DNA of 64,000 bases from Gammaproteobacteria bacterium. Its GTDB lineage: Bacteria > Pseudomonadota > Gammaproteobacteria > HTCC5015. Below, in pieces: positions 44,022 to 54,161 of the stretch. Numbering within the stretch: the stretch's first letter is position 1; every line of letters begins with the position of its first letter. The notes under the pieces were generated by a model that saw only the letters and a program-made list of their open reading frames with translations, made no database searches and was not told the origin of the DNA. The stretch covers positions 62,001 to 126,000 of the forward strand of contig JANQRI010000015.1 of the NCBI GenBank assembly GCA_028284675.1, given 5' to 3'. Both the position numbers and the translations under genes were made by a program.

Positions 44022-45413
44022 ATGAAACCTGTTATCGCACTTGTCGGCCGGCCAAATGTCGGTAAATCAACCTTATTCAATTGCCTTACGAAAACCCGTA
44101 ATGCACTGGTTGCTGACTTCCCCGGTTTAACACGCGATCGTAATTATGGCGACGGCTGTTTGGGGGATCGTGATTACCTGGTTGTTGATACGGGCGGTTT
44201 GACCGGAGAAAAACAGTCACTGGACGGCCTTACTGCGGATCAGGCAATGCAGGCAATTGACGAATCTGATGTGGTGCTGTTTCTGACCGATGCACGTGCC
44301 GGAGTCACTGCAAGTGATGAAACAATTGCAGCACAGCTACGGCGTAGCGGCAAGCAGGTTTATTTAATTGTCAATAAAATAGATGGTTTACCGGAAGCCG
44401 ATGCGGTCAATGACTTTCATGCATTGGGTATGGGTGCACCGTTGGCAATAGCCGCCAGTCATGGTCGTGGCGTAAAACAAATGGTCAATCATATTCTGGC
44501 CGAACTGCCACAGGATACTGATGCTGATACACCGTCTGAGCAAAGTATTCGCATTGCATTGATCGGCCGGCCTAATGTCGGGAAGTCCACTTTGTTAAAC
44601 CGGATGCTTGGTGAAGAGCGGGTTGTTGCATTTGATCAACCCGGTACTACGCGTGACAGCGTATTCGTACCGTTCGAGCATGATGGCACGCATTACACGC
44701 TAATCGATACCGCCGGTGTTCGACGACGCGCAAAGATTGATCAGACAGTAGAAAAATTCAGTGTGATTAAAGCATTGCAGGCGATTTCAGAAGCTCATGT
44801 TGTGTTTTTTTTAATTGATGCGCAGGAAGGTGTTACCGAGCAGGATTTAAGCCTGCTTGGGGAAATACTTGAGCGGGGGCGTGCACTGGCGGTGCTGGTC
44901 AATAAATGGGACGGCTTGATGGTAGAGCAGCGCGATCACGTCAGAGCAGGCCTGGATCGTAAATTGCAATATCTGTATTTTGCCGAAACATATTTTATCT
45001 CAGCATTACATGGAACTGGCGTTGGTAATTTGCCGGATATTGCGCGGCAGGCTTACGATTCAGCAATGTACAGTATGGCGACACCACGGTTAAGTAAGCT
45101 GCTTGAAGAAGCGGTAAGCCGGCATCAGCCGCCACTGGTGCGCGGCCGGCGGATTAAACTGCGTTATGCTCACCAGGGCGGAAAAAATCCGCCGACTATT
45201 GTGATCCATGGCAATCAACTGGAACGTTTATCAGAGGATTATAAGCGTTATCTGGCGCATTTTTTTTATAAGCGTTTCAAATTACGCGGCAGCCCGGTGC
45301 AGATTCAATTTAAAACCAGCGATAACCCTTATCAGGGGCGCCGTAATAAATTAACGCCGCGACAGGAATACAAGCGCAAGCGCCTGATGCGGCATGTGAA
45401 AAAAAAATCCTGA
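44022..45413 (+). CDS. der: Ribosome-associated GTPase Der (EngA)
   Basis: The 463-residue GTPase is needed for 50S assembly. It has two tandem G domains, each with G1 GRPNVGKST (about 8-16 and 184-192), DxxG (VVDTGG; LIDTAGV) and NKxD (NKID; NKWD), then the KH-like C-terminal domain with IKLRYAHQGGKNPPTIVIHG and the basic tail. The short MITE lies directly upstream and may carry or displace its promoter. Confidence 0.97.
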   Translation: MKPVIALVGRPNVGKSTLFNCLTKTRNALVADFPGLTRDRNYGDGCLGDRDYLVVDTGGLTGEKQSLDGLTADQAMQAIDESDVVLFLTDARAGVTASDETIAAQLRRSGKQVYLIVNKIDGLPEADAVNDFHALGMGAPLAIAASHGRGVKQMVNHILAELPQDTDADTPSEQSIRIALIGRPNVGKSTLLNRMLGEERVVAFDQPGTTRDSVFVPFEHDGTHYTLIDTAGVRRRAKIDQTVEKFSVIKALQAISEAHVVFFLIDAQEGVTEQDLSLLGEILERGRALAVLVNKWDGLMVEQRDHVRAGLDRKLQYLYFAETYFISALHGTGVGNLPDIARQAYDSAMYSMATPRLSKLLEEAVSRHQPPLVRGRRIKLRYAHQGGKNPPTIVIHGNQLERLSEDYKRYLAHFFYKRFKLRGSPVQIQFKTSDNPYQGRRNKLTPRQEYKRKRLMRHVKKKS

Positions 45414-45419
45414 ACAAGG

Positions 45420-46367
45420 TTACTGTTTTTCAGGCTCTATATCTTCCAATACATCCTTAGCCTGTTTAGCGAGTTCGTCTTCTTCCTCGTTGTTTGCTGT
45501 ATCTTCATTCTTAGCCTGGGGAGGAGCGGCAACAGGGGTAGGTGGTTTAACCGGTTTTTTGGAAATTTCCCTATAATCACTTAGCGCAACACCAAACTCA
45601 TCCCAGGGTAAATTTCGGTATGCTTCCGGGCTTTCAATTCCGTAGATAGGATATTTAATAATGTCGAAATAAGGCGAGTGATCAAAGTCACTGGGTGTAT
45701 ACAGCTGCAGATTTCGATTATAGATTTTAAACTCGCCTTCTTCAGTTTTATGTAAGAACGGCCTGACCGGGTAACGTATACGGGTAAAAGCTTCTGCCAG
45801 CATTGTTGAGCAGACTGTTTTAGCCGAAGTGGTTTCACCAAAAAGCGATGATAGCCAGCGCCGGGGCAAGAGTCGGTATGGGAATAAGAAGCGTGCGAGA
45901 TCGAGCAGTTGCCGGACATTATATTCGGTTCCTAATTTACTTGCGGCATACGCGATGACTGTCTGAGCATCTTTTCGGGAAATCCCGGTGGGGCGGCAAA
46001 TTCGCAAATGATCTTCACGATATTTGGACAGCGGTGCAACGATTGTGCCTTGCCCTAATAATGCTTCGATTATAAGTTGCTCATCCGGTTCGGCCGGATA
46101 GTGGCTTTGTATTAAATCTCTTAAATCCGGATCATCAATAGCATGAAGACGGCCAATGTAAATTGCCGAATGTGTCCACGGGCTTAAGGTGAGTGACTGA
46201 ATGATGTTGCTGACCCGGCTGCGGCCTTCAACCAATAAAACGTCACAGAAACGAATTTCGTACCGCAAGCGGTCAAAATCCGAAAGCGGCACGTCGCTGA
46301 GGGGCTCTTCCTCAGTCAGCCATTGGGTAATGGTATTCCAGATTTTTTCACTGACATTTCTTAGCAT
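45420..46367 (-). CDS. YiiX/YebB-like (permuted NlpC/P60) cysteine hydrolase
   Basis: The 315-residue protein shows the circularly permuted papain-like pattern of YiiX-type proteins: FCDVLLVEG, then WTHSAIYIG with the catalytic His (about 90-98), and the catalytic Cys in KTVCSTMLAEAF (about 182-193). A low-complexity, Pro- and Glu-rich tail ends it. Members are predicted amidases or esterases acting on lipids or peptides; the substrate is unknown. It is convergent with der, with only six bases between the stops. Confidence 0.8.
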   Translation of the reverse strand: MLRNVSEKIWNTITQWLTEEEPLSDVPLSDFDRLRYEIRFCDVLLVEGRSRVSNIIQSLTLSPWTHSAIYIGRLHAIDDPDLRDLIQSHYPAEPDEQLIIEALLGQGTIVAPLSKYREDHLRICRPTGISRKDAQTVIAYAASKLGTEYNVRQLLDLARFLFPYRLLPRRWLSSLFGETTSAKTVCSTMLAEAFTRIRYPVRPFLHKTEEGEFKIYNRNLQLYTPSDFDHSPYFDIIKYPIYGIESPEAYRNLPWDEFGVALSDYREISKKPVKPPTPVAAPPQAKNEDTANNEEEDELAKQAKDVLEDIEPEKQ

Positions 46368-46407
46368 AACAATAAGTTCCTGTGGTCCATTTGTTTTTAT
46401 CGGCCAA

Positions 46408-47541
46408 TTAGCGAAGTTTTCCGACCCCTTTTTTTAGAACCTCCATTGCAAGTTCAAGTTGCGTATTGGAATGATAATAATGTGGTGAGAATCGTATGCC
46501 ACTGCCACGCAGTGCGCAAATGACCCGGTTTTCGACTAAATAGCGATGCAATGCAGCGTTGTTAATATTTTCTATACTGAAGTTGATAATGCCGCTGGGC
46601 CGCTCCGGTGAACTCCAGGAATGCAATTGTGAGCCGGAAATATTTTTAATATTTTCAATAAGATATGAGGTATTTTTAATAATATTATCAGATATTTTTG
46701 GAAAACCTTCTGACTGAAGCAAGCCCAGGCTGGCGTGTAATGCATGCGCCCCAAGCATATTCGGACTGCCACACTCAAAGCGCTTTGCATTGGCAGCGGG
46801 TTGCCAGTCCTGGCGATCATAATCACCGGCATGCTGAACCATATGCCAGCCGTATTGGTGCAGTTTAAGTTTGTCCAATAAACGTTCATGGCAGTAAAAC
46901 AAGGCCAGTCCTTCGGGGCCGAGCATCCATTTATGTCCGTCTGCAACCACAAAATCGGCATGTACCGCAGATACATCGAATGCAAATGCACCCAGGCTTT
47001 GAATCGCATCGACACAAAACAGGATATTATGTGCTCTGCAGTGTTCACCAAGCTGCTCCAGGCGCATACATAAGCCGCTTGCATAGTGTATAGAGCTGCT
47101 TGTCAGCAGGCGGGTGCGGTGGTCAGTTGCGGCAATCAGTGCATTTTCCGGATTATCGGATTCGGTAAAATCAACAATACGGATTTCAACACCCAGGTGT
47201 TTCAATGATTCCCAAACAATTCTATTGGACGGGAACTCCTGACTGGATAGGACAATATTGTCGCCGGTATCCCACTCCAACCCATATGCGATAACGGATA
47301 GTGCTTCGGACGTACTTTTCAGCAACGCTATCGAATCGGTCGAATCTGTATTGATCAGCCATGCCAGGCGCTCTCTTAAAGTGTTTTCAAGCAATGTCCA
47401 TTTAGGATAATCAGCGGCTCCCTGTGCTGTATTTTCATTTGCAAACTGTGTTACTGCATCCCGGGTACATTTTGGCCATGGGCCGACTGCGGCATGGTTA
47501 AGGTAGACCAAATTGTCGGGGTGAGGGAATTGATCATGCAT
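46408..47541 (-). CDS. Class V aminotransferase-fold PLP enzyme
   Basis: The 377-residue protein has the SufS/Csd-like fold: YLNHAAVGPWP at the start, LLKSTSEALSVIAYGL, and the PLP lysine in VADGHKWMLGPEGLALFY (about 199-216). The usual desulfurase Cys loop is not evident; the equivalent region reads CALRGSGIRFSPHYYHSN, so it may be a different lyase or aminotransferase (kynureninase/epimerase-like relatives exist). It is the third class V enzyme in the window, apart from the isc locus. Confidence 0.8.
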   Translation of the reverse strand: MHDQFPHPDNLVYLNHAAVGPWPKCTRDAVTQFANENTAQGAADYPKWTLLENTLRERLAWLINTDSTDSIALLKSTSEALSVIAYGLEWDTGDNIVLSSQEFPSNRIVWESLKHLGVEIRIVDFTESDNPENALIAATDHRTRLLTSSSIHYASGLCMRLEQLGEHCRAHNILFCVDAIQSLGAFAFDVSAVHADFVVADGHKWMLGPEGLALFYCHERLLDKLKLHQYGWHMVQHAGDYDRQDWQPAANAKRFECGSPNMLGAHALHASLGLLQSEGFPKISDNIIKNTSYLIENIKNISGSQLHSWSSPERPSGIINFSIENINNAALHRYLVENRVICALRGSGIRFSPHYYHSNTQLELAMEVLKKGVGKLR

Positions 47542-47582
47542 CAGTGGTATTGAGCTTATTGAATATGGGTTATCAACAAAGA

Positions 47583-47608
47583 AAAAACGGCCTGTATAGG
47601 CCGTTTTT
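47583..47608 (-). terminator. Terminator after the TonB-dependent receptor gene
   Basis: A perfect 11-bp stem (AAAAACGGCCT/AGGCCGTTTTT) with loop GTAT lies 28 bases beyond the receptor stop on the minus strand. T-tracts on both sides make it effective in either direction. Confidence 0.88.
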
Positions 47609-47635
47609 CCATATTAGCGGTCAGGCGACTTAAAA

Positions 47636-50500
47636 TCAAAAAGGTATGGTTGCCCTAACATAGTAAACCGCTCCACGTGGGTCATGTACTTTTGAGTCGA
47701 ACCCACCGTTTGTCGCGACCCGGGGCGGATCTTCATCGGTTACATTGATACCACCGACACTCAGTAAGATGCCGTCATCCGCGGTACCGATCGGATCAAA
47801 GCGGTAATTGTATTGCAGATCTAATGTTGTATGTGAGTCTATTTCTGTGTTCGCATTTTGATCGTCAGCATAGGAGTCGATATAACGAACAAATGCATTC
47901 GCAGAATGCCTGTCGTTGTAACTCCACAAAAAGCTCAGGTTTGCTCTGGTTTCCGGTACAGAAGTTGCTGAGTTTGTAAAGTTACGCTGTCCAAGGCCAT
48001 CGACACTTCCGAGCACCGGATCAACAATATCGTAACTCATGACCTGGGTCATTTCGATACCGACACGGTACAAACCTGTAGAAGTCGTCGGCCAAGTGTA
48101 ATTCGCTTTTAAGTCAATGCCGTCGGTTTCCAGTGATGATGCATTGTCATAGAACACCCGGATCAGTGCAATTCCACTGGCATTGGTATCAACCTGGGTG
48201 GCCACACTTGGATCGCCCGCAAGAAATGCATCGACGATTGCCTGAGAATTTTCTCTGACAATTACATCACTATAGTCAAATGACCAATAGTCGAGGTTGA
48301 AATCAAAAGTCTCGGAGCTGTTCATCCAGCTGAAGCCAAGATTGATAATATCAGCTTCTTCCGGTTCCAGCGGGTCATTTGCGTTCGCCAGTGAGCGCGC
48401 CGGGCGAAACTGTGAAGTTCCGGAAACCGTAATTTCCTCTAGTGAAGTCTGAATACCGTTTTGTTGGTATAAAGAAGGTGCGCGGAAGGAGGTTGTAAAT
48501 GAGCCGCGTACAGATAGTGAATCCGACGGTCTCCAAAGGACAGCAACTTTCGGGTCTGTGGAATCACCCGCATCCTCATAATCTTCGTAGCGGGCTGACA
48601 ATTGAATATTTACTGTATCCGATGCAGGTAACGCGAACTCAACAAAGGCAGCCTTGATGTCGCGGTCTGCATTGAAATCCGGATTGCCGGCAAGGAACAA
48701 AAAGTTTTCATTATTTGAATTCTCATCGTAATCGTAATCCAGCTTTTCATCACGGATCTGTGCACCGACTGCTATGCTGGCACTACCTCCGGCCAAGTCG
48801 AACAGCTCTCCGCTGATTACCCCTGATAAGGTTGTCAACTCGGCGATCGCATCGATAGTGTATTGACCGGTAATATAATCGAATATTGCCTGGCTGTTTG
48901 CGGTGCCGGTGCCGGTTAACGAGGAACCAAAAGGGTTAAAAAAGGAGCAGGGGCCAACACCCGGGAATATATCGACGCCAATTGTGCCGACACATTCGCT
49001 TCCGCCCAGACCGACGAGAGCATTTTGAAATTCAGTTGCCAGGGTGTCGTCCACCGACAGGAAAGAGTCATCTTCACTGCTGGTCAGGTCAACAGTCCAA
49101 CTCCAGGAATTACTGAGCTCACCGTTTAGCGCAAATGCCAGACGCGTAGTATCTCTTTCATTCCGGCTGATTAGCGCATCTGCACCTGAACCCATCACAC
49201 GACCGATAAACAAAACATCGACTCCGAACGGGTTATCCGGGTGTGCGCCCAGAGCAGCACAGCTTCCGCCTAATGCGGCATCCAGTGAACCGTCACCACA
49301 AATCAATGGGGTAGTTGTAATTGGAAAAGACGGTGAGTTGCGCCGTTTAACACTGTTTGAGGCAAAGCCCAGCTCTGCAAAAAACTCCAGACTGTCGGAA
49401 AGCTCATGGGTAATAGATGCATAAACCTGATTGCGCTCTTCCTCAGGCACGATGCTGAAGAAAGAACCGAAATCGAATTCACAGGGGCCGATTGGAAAAG
49501 TATCCGGTGGGATTGTGGTATTGTCGCCGGCTGCCAATGCGGCACAGTCCAGGTCAGCAATTGCCGGTTGTAACGCATTCGGTACTGCCGGTGCGCCCAA
49601 CAGCGCTTCAAAAAAATCTGAAAGACCCGGCACCGTACCGGCAGAATCGAAAACCGCAGTCCAGGTTGGGCCGAGTCCCGCAGTGGTCGGAGTGGTCGGA
49701 ACCAAGAATGTACCCGGAAATCCAGCGCGACTGGTGTCGTCTTCCGGCAAGGAAAGGCGACGATCGTCAGTTCCCAGGGAGTCACGATCAAGGTAACTGA
49801 AAGCGCCGATAAAGTGGGTTCTTTCATTACCAAAACCGAAAAGGCCGCTCAGATTCAAATCATTGGCGCCTGCATCTGCAGACAGGCCTTCGACTTCTAT
49901 TTCTATACCTTCAAAATTATCCCGGGTTATAAAATTCACGACGCCGGCAACCGCATCCGAGCCGTAGAGTGATGTTGCGCCATCCTTTAATATTTCCAGG
50001 CGGTCAATCGCAATCATTGGCACCAAAGCACCGGTATCAACGAAGTTTGCACCATCATTGGTTGCAAAAGCAGCGTAAGTCTGGCGGCGACCATTTAGCA
50101 AAACCAGGGTCGAAGCAACCCCTAAGCCGCGCAAATTCACATTACTGGTGCCCGTGGTGAAATTCTGTGTAAACGCATCCGTGTTGTTTTGCGAGCCCGT
50201 ATTAATGGTGAGCGAGTTGGTAATATCGGCAATCCGCACCGCACCAATATCCTGAATTGCGTCTCTGCCTATTGATAATAAAGGAGACGCCATATCCTCC
50301 TGTGTCAGGCCCCGAATATAAGTGCCGGTCACGAACAGCTCTTCCTCAACACCGTTTTCTTCATTACTCGCGAGAGGGCCTATGGCCGGATTCTCTATTG
50401 GCGCCTCTTCCTGTTGCGCCAAAGACAGCGAGCTGATGAGTGCAAACGTACAACCTATAATTATTTCCCTGATCCTGTTTATCGGTATAAGTCGTTCCAT
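47636..50500 (-). CDS. TonB-dependent outer-membrane receptor
   Basis: The 954-residue protein has a signal peptide (about 1-28, ending LSLAQ), a TonB-box/plug region (about 55-170; EELFVTGTYIRG, SNVNLRGLGVASTLVLLNGR, AIDRLEILKDGATSLYGSDA, VAGVVNFITR) and a long beta-barrel ending YYVRATIPF with the terminal aromatic residue of outer-membrane proteins. Two Cys pairs lie in extracellular-loop regions. The plug is of the large Alteromonadales/Sphingomonadales-type receptor group often tied to organic substrates rather than siderophores. No substrate-specific neighbours are present, so the ligand stays open. Confidence 0.93.
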   Translation of the reverse strand: MERLIPINRIREIIIGCTFALISSLSLAQQEEAPIENPAIGPLASNEENGVEEELFVTGTYIRGLTQEDMASPLLSIGRDAIQDIGAVRIADITNSLTINTGSQNNTDAFTQNFTTGTSNVNLRGLGVASTLVLLNGRRQTYAAFATNDGANFVDTGALVPMIAIDRLEILKDGATSLYGSDAVAGVVNFITRDNFEGIEIEVEGLSADAGANDLNLSGLFGFGNERTHFIGAFSYLDRDSLGTDDRRLSLPEDDTSRAGFPGTFLVPTTPTTAGLGPTWTAVFDSAGTVPGLSDFFEALLGAPAVPNALQPAIADLDCAALAAGDNTTIPPDTFPIGPCEFDFGSFFSIVPEEERNQVYASITHELSDSLEFFAELGFASNSVKRRNSPSFPITTTPLICGDGSLDAALGGSCAALGAHPDNPFGVDVLFIGRVMGSGADALISRNERDTTRLAFALNGELSNSWSWTVDLTSSEDDSFLSVDDTLATEFQNALVGLGGSECVGTIGVDIFPGVGPCSFFNPFGSSLTGTGTANSQAIFDYITGQYTIDAIAELTTLSGVISGELFDLAGGSASIAVGAQIRDEKLDYDYDENSNNENFLFLAGNPDFNADRDIKAAFVEFALPASDTVNIQLSARYEDYEDAGDSTDPKVAVLWRPSDSLSVRGSFTTSFRAPSLYQQNGIQTSLEEITVSGTSQFRPARSLANANDPLEPEEADIINLGFSWMNSSETFDFNLDYWSFDYSDVIVRENSQAIVDAFLAGDPSVATQVDTNASGIALIRVFYDNASSLETDGIDLKANYTWPTTSTGLYRVGIEMTQVMSYDIVDPVLGSVDGLGQRNFTNSATSVPETRANLSFLWSYNDRHSANAFVRYIDSYADDQNANTEIDSHTTLDLQYNYRFDPIGTADDGILLSVGGINVTDEDPPRVATNGGFDSKVHDPRGAVYYVRATIPF

Positions 50501-50595
50501 TGCTTTATCTCCCGTTCCATAAAAACTTGGTGGTTTCTATAATTTGTAAGATGTTTGAGTATCTGTCCTGTCGGTTAATATGCCGATAATCCAGA

Positions 50596-50615
50596 GCCTG
50601 TTAGTATTAACAGGC
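50596..50615. other. Stem-loop downstream of pfp
   Basis: A perfect 8-bp stem GCCTGTTA/TAACAGGC with loop GTAT lies about 25 bases past the pfp stop. There is no clear T-tract on the minus strand, so termination is possible but not shown. Confidence 0.45.
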
Positions 50616-50640
50616 CCTAGCAAGCAATAGCGGATAAATA

Positions 50641-51903
50641 TCATTTTACTTTAAAATCAGACCCGGTTTTTTTGGCTACCGGGGCATTTTTCAGTCTTAC
50701 ATAGGCCGGTAATCCATTTGTGTAAGGGGGATAGTCTTCACCTTCTATCAGCGGACTCAGGTAGCGCCGGCATTTATCGCTTATGCCGAAACCGTCGTCA
50801 CTGAGGTAGTCCGGGGGCAGGGTTTTTTCGACATTGGCAACATCGGCAAGCTGTGCAAATCCGACTTCCCAGCGATAGGGCTCATCTGCAGTGCGAACAA
50901 TAGTCGGCATTACCGCATTTTTCCCCTCAAGCGCGAGTTCGACAGCCGCCTTACCAACGGCATAAGCCTGCTCAACATCAGTTTTTGAAGCGATATGACG
51001 GGCTGCACGCTGCAGATAATCCGAGACCGCATAGTGATATTTATAGCCCAGCTCTGTATTCACTAACTGAGCGATAACCGGTGCGACTCCGCCCAGTTGC
51101 GCATGACCAAAAGCGTCTTTGCGGCCGGATTCAGCAAGGAAGCGCCCTTCGGCATTTTTTACGCCTTCAGAGACCACTATCACACAATATCCCTGATTAT
51201 CCACTGATTGTTTTACACGGGTGAGAAATTTTTCCTGGTCGAAGGTGACCTCTGGAAACAGAATGATTTGCGGAGCATCACCGTCGAATTCAGCGGCCAA
51301 ACCGGCGGCTGCAGCGATCCAGCCTGCATGCCGACCCATAACCTCAAGAACAAATACTTTGGTGGAAGTCAGTGCCATTGACGCAACATCAAATGCGGCT
51401 TCGCGTGTTGATACGGCAACATACTTAGCCACGGAGCCGAATCCAGGGCAATTATCGGTAATTGGCAGGTCATTATCGATGGTTTTTGGCACGCCAATGC
51501 AGGTGATTGGATAACCTAAAGATTCTCCCATCTGAGAGACTTTATGACTGGTGTCCTGTGAGTCACCACCGCCGTTATAGAAAAAATAGCCGATATCATG
51601 TGCTTTGAATACTTCAATCAGGCGCTCATATTCTGCTTTATTCTCTTCAAGCCCTTTTAGCTTATAGCGACATGAGCCAAAGGCACCGGAAGGGGTATGT
51701 TTCAGTGCCGCAATATTGGCCTCAGATTCCTGGCTGGTATCGATGAGGTTTTCAGTTAAAGCACCAATGATTCCATTACGCCCAGCATAGAGTTTACCGA
51801 TCTTGTCCGGATGTTTTCGTGCGGTTTCAATAACGCCTGCAGCAGAGGCATTTATTACAGACGTAACACCACCCGATTGGGCGTAAAAAGCATTCTTTGG
51901 CAT
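50641..51903 (-). CDS. Pyrophosphate-dependent 6-phosphofructokinase
   Basis: The 420-residue PfkA-superfamily enzyme phosphorylates fructose 6-phosphate. Two residues suggest PPi rather than ATP: the Asp of GGGDSQD (about 110-116), where ATP enzymes have Gly, and the Lys of GVPKTIDND (about 136-144), where ATP enzymes have Gly. MGRHAGWIAAAAGLA is the sugar-phosphate site. PPi enzymes are reversible and serve glycolysis or gluconeogenesis. It is transcribed alone. Confidence 0.88.
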   Translation of the reverse strand: MPKNAFYAQSGGVTSVINASAAGVIETARKHPDKIGKLYAGRNGIIGALTENLIDTSQESEANIAALKHTPSGAFGSCRYKLKGLEENKAEYERLIEVFKAHDIGYFFYNGGGDSQDTSHKVSQMGESLGYPITCIGVPKTIDNDLPITDNCPGFGSVAKYVAVSTREAAFDVASMALTSTKVFVLEVMGRHAGWIAAAAGLAAEFDGDAPQIILFPEVTFDQEKFLTRVKQSVDNQGYCVIVVSEGVKNAEGRFLAESGRKDAFGHAQLGGVAPVIAQLVNTELGYKYHYAVSDYLQRAARHIASKTDVEQAYAVGKAAVELALEGKNAVMPTIVRTADEPYRWEVGFAQLADVANVEKTLPPDYLSDDGFGISDKCRRYLSPLIEGEDYPPYTNGLPAYVRLKNAPVAKKTGSDFKVK

Positions 51904-52347
51904 GAATTCCCCCAGGTATTTAATTGAAGCCCAATGATATCGACGTTAAATAAGAATGCAATAGTGCTTGCCGAAAAGTCAGGCAGCTTATTCGGTTCAC
52001 AGATTATGCCTCACGCTGTTATAGCTGCATATATTAGCAGGCTCTCCTTACTCGGGTGCGAAACAATACGAGCCAAACAGAAGAGCTGCGATATATTGGA
52101 TGACTTTTCGTCAAATTTTATTTAACTATAAAATTCAAATAGATAGACTACATTTCGCCTGCTCGTAAACGCGTGGAAACTTGTTGCTCATTAGGCAAAA
52201 TACCAGGCTATTTCAAGATTTAGGTTATTTTGCCGATCACAAAGTCAGCAGCTGGTCTGCAAATATTGCGTTTCAGGTGCTTGGAGGAACCAGTGGCAAC
52301 CAGATGCCTACGGTTTCCGGATGCAAACGCTAAGTACAGAGGCCAAT
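51904..52347. other. Intergenic region without recognised features
   Basis: This divergent region between pfp and the receiver/GGDEF gene should hold both promoters. No repeat, RNA gene or convincing ORF is seen. Confidence 0.4.
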
Positions 52348-53325
52348 ATGGAGCGCATGGAGCAATCGAAAATACTTTGCATCGAGTCGGACCACTCTTC
52401 TTTATCGGATTTACAGAAACAGCTTGATGATGCTTTTGAGTTTCATGGCGCCGAAAGTGAGGATAAGGCACTGGAAATGATCATGGAGCTTGGGCCGTAT
52501 GAGGCGGTGATCACCAACTCTAAAAGTAATAATAATGATAATTATCCCTTACTGGAAAAAATAAAAAAACTCTCGCCGGCATCTGTCAGCATATTGCTGA
52601 CCGGTGAAAACGATGTAGGTATTGCCAAGCAGGCACTCGATGAAGGCCGTATTTACCGATATCTGGTAAAACCCTGTTCTCAAGAAGAGTTAATAGAGAC
52701 CATTCATTCAGCAGTCTCTGAAAAAACAAGTGCGATTCATAAAAGGCTGTTAGAGCAAGAAGCCAAGGATCTGATAACAGCAAGCGATGATTTGCGTTCT
52801 ACATCGATGTTTGATCCGGAACTGGGTATTGGCAGCATGGATGCGATGCACCTGGAACTGGAATTTACTCATAATATTGCGTTGCGTTACCAACGGGTTT
52901 ATTCAATCGCACTTTTTGAAATCGATGTCTTTAATGACTACTCCTCACATTATGGTACCAAGGCCTCCAAGCTGGCGCATAAACTGATGGCCGAGCACAT
53001 CCGTCACTCCTGCCGTGCTACTGATCGCATTTACCGGTTTAGTAAAGACTCATCAATAATGCTGATTTTACCGGAAACACCTGCCGAGGGTGCAGTTGTA
53101 ATGGCTGAAAGAGTCGTAGACAGCTTTGTATCCAGAAATATCCCAAACTCCCGCAGCCAGCATAATCTGCTGACTTTAAGCGGCAGTTTAGCCTGCTATG
53201 AGCCGGCTTTAGGAACTGACGTATCACACCAGGATCTTGAAGATGAGGCGCTGCTTTATCTACATGTTGCACAGGCCAGTGGCGGGAACTGCGTCTCCAG
53301 CACTCAACAGCATAATCAAGACTAA
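52348..53325 (+). CDS. Pseudo-receiver / degenerate GGDEF protein
   Basis: The protein of about 325 residues has a receiver-like domain (from ILCIESD to YLVKPCSQEEL) in which the phospho-acceptor Asp is replaced in AVITNSKS, while the Lys of YLVKPC remains. A C-terminal GGDEF-fold domain follows, but the signature is replaced by FSKDSSIMLIL, so neither phosphorylation nor cyclase activity is expected. It may act as a binding or scaffold protein in c-di-GMP signalling (inference). ATG 52348 has AGAGG at good distance; an in-frame ATG lies 27 bases upstream. Confidence 0.75.
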   Translation: MERMEQSKILCIESDHSSLSDLQKQLDDAFEFHGAESEDKALEMIMELGPYEAVITNSKSNNNDNYPLLEKIKKLSPASVSILLTGENDVGIAKQALDEGRIYRYLVKPCSQEELIETIHSAVSEKTSAIHKRLLEQEAKDLITASDDLRSTSMFDPELGIGSMDAMHLELEFTHNIALRYQRVYSIALFEIDVFNDYSSHYGTKASKLAHKLMAEHIRHSCRATDRIYRFSKDSSIMLILPETPAEGAVVMAERVVDSFVSRNIPNSRSQHNLLTLSGSLACYEPALGTDVSHQDLEDEALLYLHVAQASGGNCVSSTQQHNQD

Positions 53326-53454
53326 AGTACAAACCAGCTCAACTCATTTCACCCATATTACTTTGGTTACCGGCTAGAGCTTCTAGTCAATACCGGAGTG
53401 CTTTTGTTTTCGGTAATATCTATAAACCAATTGATAAAACCAGGTGCAGCAGAC

Positions 53455-54003
53455 ATGGGCAGTTTTTCTGAATCTCAACATCCTTATTCAAACAATCAAA
53501 TGAAGCTTTCGTACAAGCTCTCGAAATTTACGCTTAAAAGCAGCAAAACCCAAATGCCAATACCGGAACTTAAGTCATTATACGACTTAAGTAATAATAA
53601 TTGGCCCAAGCCCCAGCGCGTTTACTATAACGATAGCCTGTCAGGTATTCATAAACTGGAAAGCGAGGGATATCGGCGCATCAAAATCTATACGGTTATC
53701 GAGCAGGCAGAAGAGGGTTGGATGGGTTTTTTCCAAAATGCTTATTGGCGTATTTATCCATTACCGGAAGGTACCGTAGCTGATAATGTTATTCTGGTAG
53801 GTGGCAAACCGACCAAATCAGACATCAGCGGGCTTCCGGCGGTAAAATTCCCACTGACCAAAGTGGTGAAAATTGGTCGGCGCAACCCATTTACAGTCAG
53901 GACCGGAACCTATCTGGCCGTTAAAACCGGCGGAGAATTCATGACCCGTGGCGAGACTGAGGCAGAAATGGTTTATTCGGTACTGGTCAGGGATATCAAT
54001 TAA
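53455..54003 (+). CDS. Unknown protein
   Basis: I recognise no family in this protein of about 182 residues. It is mixed alpha/beta with a Tyr-rich, basic middle (RVYYNDSLSGIHKLESEGYR) and a C-terminal beta pattern (VRTGTYLAVKTGGEF). No membrane segment or lipobox is evident. ATG 53455 follows CAGGTG; GTG 53398 is an alternative that adds a weakly hydrophobic N-terminus of 19 residues. It is placed between the receiver/GGDEF gene and a metal transporter without tight coupling. Confidence 0.5.
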   Translation: MGSFSESQHPYSNNQMKLSYKLSKFTLKSSKTQMPIPELKSLYDLSNNNWPKPQRVYYNDSLSGIHKLESEGYRRIKIYTVIEQAEEGWMGFFQNAYWRIYPLPEGTVADNVILVGGKPTKSDISGLPAVKFPLTKVVKIGRRNPFTVRTGTYLAVKTGGEFMTRGETEAEMVYSVLVRDIN

Positions 54004-54161
54004 AGCGATTTGGTTAGAACCTACGGCCGGCTGCCCAAGACCGGGATTCACTGATATTTTGGACTCAGTAACCTTATAGTGGAAGTTTATTGTGCCGCTA
54101 ATTAGGGTATTATCTTTGTGATGATTTTAAGACAGAATCTTAATTCTTCTTCGTTGATATC

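Noticed and set aside
51934..52125. 63-residue plus-strand ORF between pfp and the receiver/GGDEF gene
   Set aside because: No convincing ribosome-binding site or known motif; chance ORF in an AT-rich gap.
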